A stretch of 64,000 bases of DNA from Shewanella decolorationis S12. Lineage in GTDB: Bacteria; Pseudomonadota; Gammaproteobacteria; Enterobacterales; Shewanellaceae. Below, in pieces: positions 51,881-61,611 of this stretch (position 1 is its first letter; every line of letters begins with the position of its first letter). The stretch spans positions 124,001 through 188,000 of the forward strand of contig NZ_AXZL01000072.1 of the NCBI RefSeq assembly GCF_000485795.1. The letters run 5' to 3'. The notes under the pieces were generated by a model. It made no database searches. It was not told the origin of the DNA and saw nothing but the letters and a program-made list of their open reading frames with translations. Both the position numbers and the translations under genes were made by a program.

Positions 51881-54004
51881 CTATTCATTTGTCATCACTT
51901 TATCGCGCCAGAGCCTATCGGCTAAACCAGAGGCCCGCTGGGTAGCTTGCTGGCTTGCACGCTCGAAGACTTGTTGTGTGCCTAAACAGCTAAAGTGTTG
52001 TTTTGCACGGGTAATTGCAGTGTAGACAAGCTCCTTGGTGAGCAATTGCCACTGTACTAGGCTCGGATTGGGCGGAAGTACGAGGGCGACTCGATTAAAT
52101 TCACTGCCCTGACTTTTATGTACCGTCATGGCGTAGCAGGTTTCATGGCTAGGCAACCTTGCGGGGAGCACTTTTAGCAGTTTGCCGTCGGCTTTAATAA
52201 AGTGGGCCATCAGGCGCTCTGGTCTGTCTTCATCCTGCAAAATCAAACCAATATCACCGTTAAACAAGCCCAAGTTATAGTCGTTGCTTTGGATAATAAT
52301 CGGCCGGCCGAGGTAAAACTCTTGCTGCGGATGGATCAGCTTGGCCTGAGACAGCGCTTTAGTCACAGCTTGATTGATACCTTCGACACCATAATCGCCA
52401 CTGCGCATGGCGCACAGGATGCGATATTGGTTAAAGCGGGCAATAGCTTCGATGGCGCTTGGCACACTGCTTGGATCTGAAACTTGCAGCGGACGTAAAT
52501 ACTCGGCGTATTGCTCACAGGCCTGTGTTAGCAGGGCATGAAGGCCGCTGTTGTTTGCAGGCTCGCTGATTTTGGCTTGGGTCTGGCTCAGATCCATACT
52601 GTGTTCTAGCCAAGTAAGCTCGGCTAGTCCCCGTTGCCATACGGCCAAAATCCCCGCCAGATCGGAGCGATTTACCGCACTGGCTAATAGGCCAATGCCC
52701 GCATCGCCCTTAAATCTGTGGCTGTGGGTCAACATACACAAACTGTCGCCAATCTTTGGCTCGCGATGAATATAAGCGCGCAGATCAAAGCCGGTGAGCT
52801 TGCTCAATTGTTCGGCCTGAGCTTGGCTATAACGCATTCGCCATTCAGAGTGTTGCTCCGACTCGTACTTTAACCCTGCACAAATATCGGCGAGCACGGC
52901 GCCTGCTTCAACCGAGGCGAGTTGGTCCTGATCCCCCAGCAGTATCAAACCCGCCTTTTCGGGGAGGGCCGTGAGCAGCTTATACATCATAGGCAAATCG
53001 ACCATTGAGGCTTCATCGACAATCAAGAGATCTAGCCGCAGGGGATTGCCCTGATGGTGACGAAATTGCGCCGAATTGGGAATTACACCCAGCAGACGAT
53101 GTAAGGTTGATGCCTCTTCCGGCACTTGCTTAAGCGCAGCTAACAGCGCTTGGGTTTCGTGACTTTGTACTTGCTCGTTTGTCGCTTGAGCCTGTTTTAG
53201 CTCTTGCTCGAGTCTTGCTTTCGAGGCCTTTATCGATTCACTTAAACGGGCGGCGGCCTTACCCGTCGGGGCGACGAGTCTTATCTGTTTTGGTGAGTCT
53301 AATTGCTGTAACAACAGTAACTTAGTTACTGTGGTGGTTTTGCCCGTACCCGGGCCGCCGGTGATCACCGCCAGCTTTTTGCCGAGCGCCGTTGCCGTTG
53401 CTACTTTTTGCCAGTCGATATTAGGCTCAAGGGTTGAGTTTGCATGGGAAGATGCTGCATTTGGAAATAAGTAATCTAGCTGCCTGCGTAGTGGCGCGTC
53501 TAAATCTTTGTCATTGCTGTTGACGGGCTGACTCGAAGATAGCCTTGTTAGGGCGCTGGCAACCTCGGTCTCGAAATGATGATAACGCTCAAGATAGAGT
53601 CGGCCGCCATCAAAAATCAGTGGCTTATTGCTATGAGGTTCACCAACGGCCTCAAAATTTTGTAGCCTTGCAATCAGCTCTGGCAGGCTCAAACGGATTT
53701 GGCAGTGATTAACCGGCTCCGCCAGCGGATTGGCTGGCACTATATGTTCGAGCACTAGGCAAGTATGTTGGGCCGAGAGCTGTTGACTTAACAGGGCGCA
53801 AAGCAGCATAAACAGCGGCTCTTGAGCATCATTAGGATGAAGCCTTGCCATCTCTAGGGCAAAATGGCGATCCAGCGGGGTGATCAGCCGCTCCTTTTCC
53901 CAGTATTTGAGTAGCTCTGTGAGCGGCGCCTTGAGTCTGAGCGCGTCGGCTTCGACCCATGGGGTTGATGGGGCTTTGGGGTGATTGAGTTCGCTGCTGA
54001 TCAT
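51881..54004 (-). CDS. recD: Exodeoxyribonuclease V alpha subunit RecD
   Basis: 707 residues: SF1 helicase with Walker A TGGPGTGKTTT (about residue 216), DEASMVD (about 336) and a late AMTVHKSQGSEF (about 636). It is the fast 5'-3' motor of RecBCD. Its start overlaps the recB stop by 4 bases (ATGA, 54001-54004). Last gene of recC-recB-recD; motifs are intact. Confidence 0.95.
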   Translation of the reverse strand: MISSELNHPKAPSTPWVEADALRLKAPLTELLKYWEKERLITPLDRHFALEMARLHPNDAQEPLFMLLCALLSQQLSAQHTCLVLEHIVPANPLAEPVNHCQIRLSLPELIARLQNFEAVGEPHSNKPLIFDGGRLYLERYHHFETEVASALTRLSSSQPVNSNDKDLDAPLRRQLDYLFPNAASSHANSTLEPNIDWQKVATATALGKKLAVITGGPGTGKTTTVTKLLLLQQLDSPKQIRLVAPTGKAAARLSESIKASKARLEQELKQAQATNEQVQSHETQALLAALKQVPEEASTLHRLLGVIPNSAQFRHHQGNPLRLDLLIVDEASMVDLPMMYKLLTALPEKAGLILLGDQDQLASVEAGAVLADICAGLKYESEQHSEWRMRYSQAQAEQLSKLTGFDLRAYIHREPKIGDSLCMLTHSHRFKGDAGIGLLASAVNRSDLAGILAVWQRGLAELTWLEHSMDLSQTQAKISEPANNSGLHALLTQACEQYAEYLRPLQVSDPSSVPSAIEAIARFNQYRILCAMRSGDYGVEGINQAVTKALSQAKLIHPQQEFYLGRPIIIQSNDYNLGLFNGDIGLILQDEDRPERLMAHFIKADGKLLKVLPARLPSHETCYAMTVHKSQGSEFNRVALVLPPNPSLVQWQLLTKELVYTAITRAKQHFSCLGTQQVFERASQQATQRASGLADRLWRDKVMTNE

Positions 54005-57000
54005 GCCATTGCTCCCGTATCCAGTTGAGCATCGGACTTTTTATTTGAGTCAGTTGTTGCCTCTAGACTGCGCTGAAACAGCGCATCTAAGGCCAAAATT
54101 AGCGCCTTGGGCGGTTTATCGTAATAAATACCAAAGCCTGGATATTGCACCGACATTCCCCGTAAAAACAAATAATAACAGCCGCCAATATGGGTATCGT
54201 AATCATAATTGGGCAAGCGCATCGCTAAATAGCGGTGCAGCGCAAGGGAGTAGAGAATATATTGCAAATCATACCTATGGTCGCTAATCGCCTGTTTCAG
54301 GGCGCTATGATGATAGGCTTGAATATTATCCCCCAGATGGTTCGACTTATAGTCGGCAATATAAAACTTTCCTTGATATTCAAATGTTAAGTCGATAAAG
54401 CCCTTCAGCATGCCCTGTAATTCGTCAAACTGCAGCTCGGTATCGTAGCCAAATTGCCCAAGGAGTTGGTTAAGCTCAGTATCTTTTAAGCGATTCAGTG
54501 GCAGGTAAAATTCCATCTCGACTAAGGTGTGCTGCGGCGCGAGTGCGGCTAAACACAGTTCGGGATTGATAAGTTGATTATCCTGCGCCATTAACGCCAG
54601 CGGAGCTTGTAATACCTCAAGATACCAATCCTCTAATACGGGCTGCCATTCGGGGGCAATGCCGTATTGCAACATGGCCTTAGGCAGCTCTCGGGGTAAG
54701 TCGATTTGAGCTTGGGTAAAATCAATTAACTCAAGCACTAAGTGCATAAAGCTACCCGCGTTGGCGCCGCGCTCAAAACTAAAGCGATTGAGCAGAGGTT
54801 GCGCTTGCTGTGGATCTGCTTCTTGCCACAAAGAATCTGGCCATATGGGATCAATTGCGCTATTTGTGGTATCCGTGCCCAATACGGCATTCACTTCATC
54901 ATCGGCACCGGGGGTGGCTTTAGCGTGGGGCGCATTTTTAACTAAGCCGGAATAACTGCCGACGCGCCATGGAGTACGATACTGACGGCTGACCTTACGG
55001 GCACTCAAGGTATGAGAATCACTTCCCCCCGTATGCAGCTTGTTAGCCGCAATGTCGTCGGCCACTACCTCAATGCTGATCGCAGGCTGACTCGACTCAA
55101 GACCTGCGACCAGCGCTTTGGCGGCATTTTGCAGACGGGAAAAATCACAATCTGTGTCAGCGATCCCAAGCAGATAACCGATGGCGGTTTCATGCAATTG
55201 GCTTTTAAGCCCAGCCTTTAACATGCGACTATGGTTAGCGATATACAAATAACACAGGTACACGGGGCGAGTGAGCGCCACATAGAGCAGACGCAGATCT
55301 TCGGCTAAGGTTTCCTGCTTTGCCTGTTCCCAACCTTCATCCGTGCCTTCTAAATCCCACACCAGTTCCTGCGCGCCATCGGCATTGGTTCTGTGGTAGA
55401 GCATAGGCGTCGGGCGGCGGCGATTGTCCCGCGCAAGGCTGACAAAGGGCACAAAGCATACTGGGTATTCCAGCCCCTTACTCTTATGGATGGTGACGAT
55501 TTGCACTAAGTTTTGTTCGCTTTCAAGGCGCAGCTGCTGCTCATCTGTCCCTGTGTTATCAATCAGTTGTTGCTCATACCAGTTGAGCAGGGCACTGATC
55601 CCATCGATTTCAGTCGCCTTTTGCTGCAACAGCTCGGCTAAGTGGCGAAAATCCGTGAGCCGACGTTCGCCATTGCTCGCCTCAAGATGAGCGGCAGCAT
55701 CTTGCTCCGCTTGGTCAATGCTTGTCGAAGCGGGAGAATGCAGCAGCCGCGCAACCATCTGGGTGGCATTGGCGAGGCTGAGCAGCGCCGGCATAATGCC
55801 GCGTTTTTGCCAGATCTGGTGCAGCTCAAAAAACTGCTCTAGCAGCCTTTGGCGCTGCTCTTCATCTTGGTTAAAGGCATGGATTTGCTCGGCGCGATAA
55901 CCAAGCAGGGCGGTCGCAAGGGCGCTACGCAGGGCTCGCTCGTCCTTGGGGCTGGCCAAGGCGCGCAGAACGAGTGCCATTTCCCGCGCTTCGACGGTTT
56001 CAAATACGTTGTCGCGACTTAAAAAGACGGCGCCAATCTGGCGCTTGCTCAGCGCGGTTTTCATCACGGCCGCTTCGTTTCTATCGCGCACTAAGATGGC
56101 GATATCTTTAGCAATTAATGGCCCTTTGGGCGTGCGGCATTGACCATTAGCGGCCTGCGTCAGTAAATGGGTGATTTCGGCGGCAGTGTCTTCGGCCAAG
56201 GTTTGCCGAGCACTGACTTTATTGAGCCCAGTTTCGCCTTCACTCAAGAGTTTTAACCGTAGCGCGGCGCTATTGGGCGCATGCTCAACGAGTTGTTTGG
56301 CTGCCGCACTGGCAGGCGTTTTAACAGGATCGAAGGGGATCGATTGGCTGATAAAAGGATCCGAATGCTGGGCGAATAAATGATTCACGCCGACCACCAG
56401 ATTGCGGCTCGAGCGATAGTTAGTGTCGAGGAAATAGTGTGCCTGGGTCTGTCTGCGCGCCTCAATATAAGTGTAAATATCGGCGCCGCGGAAAGCATAA
56501 ATTGCCTGTTTAGGGTCGCCAATCATCAGCAGGCTTAATTTGCTATCCGAGCGGTCTTTAGGTTCGGCAGCCGCCAAACCTTGAGCTTCAATCCCCAAAC
56601 GGGTTTGATAAATCCCTGAGAAAATAGCAAATTGCAGTGGATCCGTATCTTGGAACTCATCGATAAGCGCCACGGGAAAGCGGCTCGCCACTGCCTTAGG
56701 CAAAGAGTCGGGATTGGCCAGCATTGCTGCTGCTAAAGTGGTGAGCAGATCATCGGGTGTCAGCACATTTTTCTGCTGTTTTTGCTTGGCAAAGCGCTCG
56801 CTGATCCCTTGTTTGGCGCTATAGAGAAATGCGGGTTTTATCGCGTTAATCAGCGCGGCTAACTGCTCCATATGATCAAGCAGCGGCGCCTCGCTCGCGC
56901 TTGGGATCACGCCGCCTTTATTCAGCTTAAGCTCGGATAACGACAGCGCTTCGAGCACTTTGAGCGGCGGTAAGCCATGACCAAAGGCTAAGAAGTTGTC

Positions 57001-57813
57001 CAGTTGGTCGAACATTTCCGCCAATTTGGGGTAATTGTCGCTCGCCTTACCAAAACGTTGACCGTTAAGCGGCAGGCGATGAAGTAACTCTAACAGCGCG
57101 TCGCGGCCACGCGGCCAAGCGAGTTTAAAGCGCTGCACACTCTGGCTTAAGGACTCAGCCAAACGAGCAAAGGGCTGCACAGGTTGAAGCGGTTTGGCCT
57201 CACTGGCACCGAGCAAGGCTCTCAGCTGCTTGACTAAGCCGTCGGGATCGCCAAATTCGCTGGCAATGATTTGGGCTAAGTACTCAGGCAGCGGATAGCA
57301 GGCCTCACGCCAAAAGTCCCGCACCGCATGGTGTAAAAACTCGCTGTCGTCTAAGGTGAAATCCGACTCGAACAACAATGATGATTCGAAGGCGAGATCG
57401 GCCAAAATTCGTTGACAAAATCCATGAATGGTAAAAATCGCCGCTTCGTCGAGGGATTTGAGCGCTAAATCGAAGCGTCTCAGGGCGATAGCGCGCTCGG
57501 CTTCAGGGGTCTTATCGTACAGCGCCTGCACAAAAGGATCGTTAATCTCAAGCCCTAAGAAACACTTAAAGGCTACCTGAATGCGGCGGCGAATCCTGTC
57601 CCTCAGTTCCTCAGTGGCGGCATTGGTAAAGGTCACGACCAGAATTTGTTCACAATTGAGCGGTTCGCTTAAGCCATCCCCAAGCAGTAATCGCAGATAC
57701 AGACCTGAAATGGTATAGGTTTTTCCCGTGCCCGCACTGGCCTCGATTAAGCGACTGCCGCCAAATGGTAGGGTGAGCGGATCTAACGGCAAAGCGGTTG
57801 ATACCTTAGTCAT
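54001..57813 (-). CDS. recB: Exodeoxyribonuclease V beta subunit RecB
   Basis: 1270 residues: N-terminal UvrD-like helicase with Walker A ASAGTGKTYT (about residue 26) and DEFQDTDP (about 388). A C-terminal nuclease domain has GFIDLTFEYQGKFYIADYKS (catalytic Asp and Lys). It processes double-strand ends and loads RecA. The start shares one base with the recC stop (TGATG at 57813). Helicase and nuclease motifs are complete. Confidence 0.96.
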   Translation of the reverse strand: MTKVSTALPLDPLTLPFGGSRLIEASAGTGKTYTISGLYLRLLLGDGLSEPLNCEQILVVTFTNAATEELRDRIRRRIQVAFKCFLGLEINDPFVQALYDKTPEAERAIALRRFDLALKSLDEAAIFTIHGFCQRILADLAFESSLLFESDFTLDDSEFLHHAVRDFWREACYPLPEYLAQIIASEFGDPDGLVKQLRALLGASEAKPLQPVQPFARLAESLSQSVQRFKLAWPRGRDALLELLHRLPLNGQRFGKASDNYPKLAEMFDQLDNFLAFGHGLPPLKVLEALSLSELKLNKGGVIPSASEAPLLDHMEQLAALINAIKPAFLYSAKQGISERFAKQKQQKNVLTPDDLLTTLAAAMLANPDSLPKAVASRFPVALIDEFQDTDPLQFAIFSGIYQTRLGIEAQGLAAAEPKDRSDSKLSLLMIGDPKQAIYAFRGADIYTYIEARRQTQAHYFLDTNYRSSRNLVVGVNHLFAQHSDPFISQSIPFDPVKTPASAAAKQLVEHAPNSAALRLKLLSEGETGLNKVSARQTLAEDTAAEITHLLTQAANGQCRTPKGPLIAKDIAILVRDRNEAAVMKTALSKRQIGAVFLSRDNVFETVEAREMALVLRALASPKDERALRSALATALLGYRAEQIHAFNQDEEQRQRLLEQFFELHQIWQKRGIMPALLSLANATQMVARLLHSPASTSIDQAEQDAAAHLEASNGERRLTDFRHLAELLQQKATEIDGISALLNWYEQQLIDNTGTDEQQLRLESEQNLVQIVTIHKSKGLEYPVCFVPFVSLARDNRRRPTPMLYHRTNADGAQELVWDLEGTDEGWEQAKQETLAEDLRLLYVALTRPVYLCYLYIANHSRMLKAGLKSQLHETAIGYLLGIADTDCDFSRLQNAAKALVAGLESSQPAISIEVVADDIAANKLHTGGSDSHTLSARKVSRQYRTPWRVGSYSGLVKNAPHAKATPGADDEVNAVLGTDTTNSAIDPIWPDSLWQEADPQQAQPLLNRFSFERGANAGSFMHLVLELIDFTQAQIDLPRELPKAMLQYGIAPEWQPVLEDWYLEVLQAPLALMAQDNQLINPELCLAALAPQHTLVEMEFYLPLNRLKDTELNQLLGQFGYDTELQFDELQGMLKGFIDLTFEYQGKFYIADYKSNHLGDNIQAYHHSALKQAISDHRYDLQYILYSLALHRYLAMRLPNYDYDTHIGGCYYLFLRGMSVQYPGFGIYYDKPPKALILALDALFQRSLEATTDSNKKSDAQLDTGAMA

Positions 57814-60800
57814 CAGTGCGCTCCCTCGGTCGTGGCGGTTTGGGCTTCATTCAGGGCAAATTCCTCTAGTTGGGCGAGGGTATCCTTATGGTACAGGCTC
57901 AACATAGGGCGATAGATGTCATCGGCGAGTTTACCAAAATGTGCCTCGGTAAAGTCGTCGGGAAAATGAAACAGCCGCTGATAATGGGGATCTGTGCCTT
58001 CGCCAAGTTCACCTTGTTCGTCCAGCCATTCGTTCTGCGCCGCTTCGAGCCGGGCTTTGTGCGAGTCTTCCGCTTCATGCGCCTCAGCGCTGGCATAGGC
58101 GAGGGAGGTTCTTGGCATAAAACACAGGGGGTGAATTTGGCCCTGATAAAAATACTGTAGTAAGTTGGCGAGCTGCGCATGGGCAAGCTCTGGCGTAATG
58201 GGCGCGAGGGCATGAAAATGCCCCATATCCAGCAGATAGCTAGGTTGTAGGTCGCTAGGTTGAGCCACTCCCGCGGCCATCAAACATAAATGACGCAAAT
58301 ACAGGGCTAAAATATCCCGCCCATGGGCACTGCCTGGGCGGCAAGTCACCAATCCCTTAGGGCTGATATCATCGATACGGCCTTCGAGGATCACCCGCTT
58401 GATTTTTACCTGAGTCCCTGCGTTCTGAGTGTGGGGTAACTCAAAGCTGAGCCGAATATCGGCATGGCGGGGAGCGACATCGCCGCGCATAAACAGGGTT
58501 CTGCCGATCAGCGGTGCGATATCATGGCTGTATTGGCGCAGCAGCAGATCATCAAAGGGCAGCATCGGCAAATTACCGCTGGCCTTAAGGCGTTGTAACA
58601 GTTCCGTGCTGGGCTCGTTTTGCCCCTGCTCGAGCGCATCACCAAGGAGCTGAGCCTGTAATAAATAGCGCTCTAACGCATTAAGACTAAAGGGCTCATC
58701 GTTATCATCCGCTTGAATATTCAGGTTTAAATCGACTTTCAGGGTTCGATTAAAGAAATACTGCGCGGGATTGCGAAAGAAGCGAATAAAGGCCGAGATA
58801 TCGACATGCTCTGCTTCGCCAAGGGGCTCAATATCCTGAACACTGTCACCTAGTACGTCATCTTCGAGCACTATCTGGGTATGGGCTTCAATAAATCGAC
58901 CATACTGCAACTGACTGTGGCTATCGGGCGGACACCACTGCTGACTATAACTCTGTTTTATCCCATGGGAGGCGGGCGTTTGCGCCAGTGCTGCTTGATA
59001 CAGTTTAGGATCAAAAGGTTGCAGCGGCTGATGGCTCACAATAGCATCCAGTAGTGCTTGCTGAGCATCTTCGTTACTGACATTAGCTGCTTCTGCTGCA
59101 AGGGATTCAGGCAGGTAACACAACTGACAATATTCAATCAGCTCGGAGACCAGCATCGATGGAATACGCTCTGAGTTATCTCGCTCGCTACGGCCAATAT
59201 AGCTGATATACAGCTGCTCCCGAGCCGAGAGTAATGCCTCTAAAAACAGGTATCTATCATCTAATCTGCGGGAGCGATCGCCTTTGCGCGCACCAAAATG
59301 GGCCATCAGATCAAAGCCCACAGGATGTTGCACCCTAGGATAGACACCATCATTCATACCCAGTAGGCAAACGACCTTGAAGGGAATCGAGCGCATCGGC
59401 ATTAAGGTACAAAAATTCACGCTGCCCGCGAGGTATCGTTGGCCGACACGTGACTCGGTTAAGCGTTGATTAAACCAGAGCGCCAGCACTTCGATGCTTA
59501 AATCTAAGTCGTTGGCCTGTGCTCCCATTTCGGCAGGGCTTGCGGCAAGCAACTCTTGCTCTAAGGCGGCAATCGCATCGCGAATTTCCTGCAACTGCTC
59601 ACGTTCATCCTCATCGGGGGCGTAAAAGGCATTTAACAGCTCGGTGAGTTCGAGTAATCGCAATGAAGGCGCTTGCGCCTTGGCTAATACTTGGGTGGTT
59701 TCATCGAGGACTTCAATAAAGTTCAACAGTTTGCCAAGGGCCTGTGCCGATTGTCCCTCCACCCCTGCAACCGTTAAATAGTGCATTCCCTGCGGGGATG
59801 ATTGATATAGCGGCGCATCGTCCCGTAAGGCATAGCCTAAGATTAAGCGTTTTATGCCAAAGGCCCAGGAGTTTTGCTCGAAGGCGGGCACGCCCTGTTT
59901 AAGACGGCTCTGTTCATCGCGGCCCCAACGCACGCCGGCTTCATCTAACCAACGGCGAATGAGTGGTAGCTCGTCTTCTTCGAGCTGAAAACGTCGCAAA
60001 ATGGCTGGGACTTCGAGAATGCTTAAAATATCGGTCAGTCCGAAGCGGCTCTGATTAATATTAAGTAAATTCAAAAAGCTATTAATGAGTGGCGATTCCT
60101 GCGCCGCACCGCGGTCGGCAATAGCGTAGGGGATATATTCCAGCCCCTGTTTGGCCGCAAACACCGCATCGATATAGGGCGCGTAGGCGGCGACATCCGG
60201 CATCATCACCACTATGTCTTTGGGCGTGAGTTGACTATTGCGGTCGAGCAAGTCGAGTAAATGATCGTGCAGGGTTTCGACTTCCCTAAGCGGGCTGTGG
60301 CAACTCTTGATTTGAATCGAATCATCGTCGGCTGTTAATACTCGACGATTCGAGACCTCTTGATATAGCTCAGCATCCGGCCCGAGTACTCGGTCGAGCG
60401 TCTGCATTTCTAAGATATCGTATTGCACCCCGGCCAGCATGCTGGCGTTGGAGTGGGGATCGTTAGGATCGCCGCAGGGCTCGCAGTACACATCGTCCCC
60501 GAAGTCACAGTGTTCTGGAGGTAGTTCGAGTAGCATATCGAGTAATTCACGGCCCATCTTGCCATTGTTGGCGAGCAGGGGATTGCCGACTTCGAGTTTA
60601 TCTTCCCATTGTTCGGCTAATTGGCGTTTTCCGGCATATTGCAATGCCATACGCGCCCGATGGCGTGGGTCGATAATGTCGCCCCAATAATGCTGACAGG
60701 GGCTAAGGCTTAAAATAATCACATCGATGCGGCTCGCGAGCTGGTGGAGCACATCAATGGTTTGGGGCGCCATGGAGGAGATCCCAAACACAAATAAACG

Positions 60801-61502
60801 CTGCGGCAATTTTGCCAGTGAATTGGCGCTATCGCCTAATGCGGTTATTAAATCCTGATGCAGATTGGCCCTGTGGTAGTGGCTTTGGTGCAGCTCATCG
60901 CGGTTGTAGGCAATCAGCGCGCGCCAGAGGATAGGTTGCCAGCTCTGCTCCTCATTCAATTTGAGCGATTCGAGCGGTTCATTGGCTTCCCACGCGGCAA
61001 TCCAGTCGGGGCGGTAAACCAAATATTGGTCGAAGATATCGGCGATGCGGCCGCAGAGCTGGTAAAGCTTAATATCATCGGTGCCTATGGCGCCAAGCTG
61101 ATGGTTGCTATGGGTATCAACCGCGCTCAATTCCATATTGTCTAAGCTATGGCCCAAATAGTGGCGCAGTGGCCCAAAGGAAGGTTCATCCAGTAGCCGC
61201 GGCAGTAGCTGCATTAGCTTCCAGGTCATTGCCGCCTTAGTGAAGGCGTTTTCCTTGGGGACATTGGGGAGTAAATCGTGGCACAGTTGCCAAATAAAGC
61301 TGGAAGGTAGCGGGAATTCCAGCGCGGCGGCAATACCATTTTGTTTCGCAATTTCAAGGCGTAACCAAGTCGACATCCCGGGGCTTTGCACCAAAATATG
61401 CTCACTTTGCAATAACGCCGCTCCGGGTAGCGGCTGGCGCAAATACGCGGCAAGATGTGCACAGAGCACTTCCATTTGATTGGATTGGATTAACTTCAGC
61501 AT
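57813..61502 (-). CDS. recC: Exodeoxyribonuclease V gamma subunit RecC
   Basis: 1229 residues of the RecC family: LKLIQSNQMEVL at the start and SEHILVQSPGMSTWLRLEI follow the E. coli protein, with the inactive helicase and nuclease folds that hold the Chi-recognition channel. The ATG at 61502 is preferred because the in-frame start 13 codons earlier adds residues not seen in RecC. First gene of the recCBD operon. Confidence 0.95.
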   Translation of the reverse strand: MLKLIQSNQMEVLCAHLAAYLRQPLPGAALLQSEHILVQSPGMSTWLRLEIAKQNGIAAALEFPLPSSFIWQLCHDLLPNVPKENAFTKAAMTWKLMQLLPRLLDEPSFGPLRHYLGHSLDNMELSAVDTHSNHQLGAIGTDDIKLYQLCGRIADIFDQYLVYRPDWIAAWEANEPLESLKLNEEQSWQPILWRALIAYNRDELHQSHYHRANLHQDLITALGDSANSLAKLPQRLFVFGISSMAPQTIDVLHQLASRIDVIILSLSPCQHYWGDIIDPRHRARMALQYAGKRQLAEQWEDKLEVGNPLLANNGKMGRELLDMLLELPPEHCDFGDDVYCEPCGDPNDPHSNASMLAGVQYDILEMQTLDRVLGPDAELYQEVSNRRVLTADDDSIQIKSCHSPLREVETLHDHLLDLLDRNSQLTPKDIVVMMPDVAAYAPYIDAVFAAKQGLEYIPYAIADRGAAQESPLINSFLNLLNINQSRFGLTDILSILEVPAILRRFQLEEDELPLIRRWLDEAGVRWGRDEQSRLKQGVPAFEQNSWAFGIKRLILGYALRDDAPLYQSSPQGMHYLTVAGVEGQSAQALGKLLNFIEVLDETTQVLAKAQAPSLRLLELTELLNAFYAPDEDEREQLQEIRDAIAALEQELLAASPAEMGAQANDLDLSIEVLALWFNQRLTESRVGQRYLAGSVNFCTLMPMRSIPFKVVCLLGMNDGVYPRVQHPVGFDLMAHFGARKGDRSRRLDDRYLFLEALLSAREQLYISYIGRSERDNSERIPSMLVSELIEYCQLCYLPESLAAEAANVSNEDAQQALLDAIVSHQPLQPFDPKLYQAALAQTPASHGIKQSYSQQWCPPDSHSQLQYGRFIEAHTQIVLEDDVLGDSVQDIEPLGEAEHVDISAFIRFFRNPAQYFFNRTLKVDLNLNIQADDNDEPFSLNALERYLLQAQLLGDALEQGQNEPSTELLQRLKASGNLPMLPFDDLLLRQYSHDIAPLIGRTLFMRGDVAPRHADIRLSFELPHTQNAGTQVKIKRVILEGRIDDISPKGLVTCRPGSAHGRDILALYLRHLCLMAAGVAQPSDLQPSYLLDMGHFHALAPITPELAHAQLANLLQYFYQGQIHPLCFMPRTSLAYASAEAHEAEDSHKARLEAAQNEWLDEQGELGEGTDPHYQRLFHFPDDFTEAHFGKLADDIYRPMLSLYHKDTLAQLEEFALNEAQTATTEGAH

Positions 61503-61611
61503 ATTCGACTCACGATTTGGGATTGCTGTTATGCATAGCAAAGTGGCTTGGCAATTCTATGTGACTGATTTATAAGATTCAACAATCTTGTCCGCCTGCG
61601 GTTTATCCCGC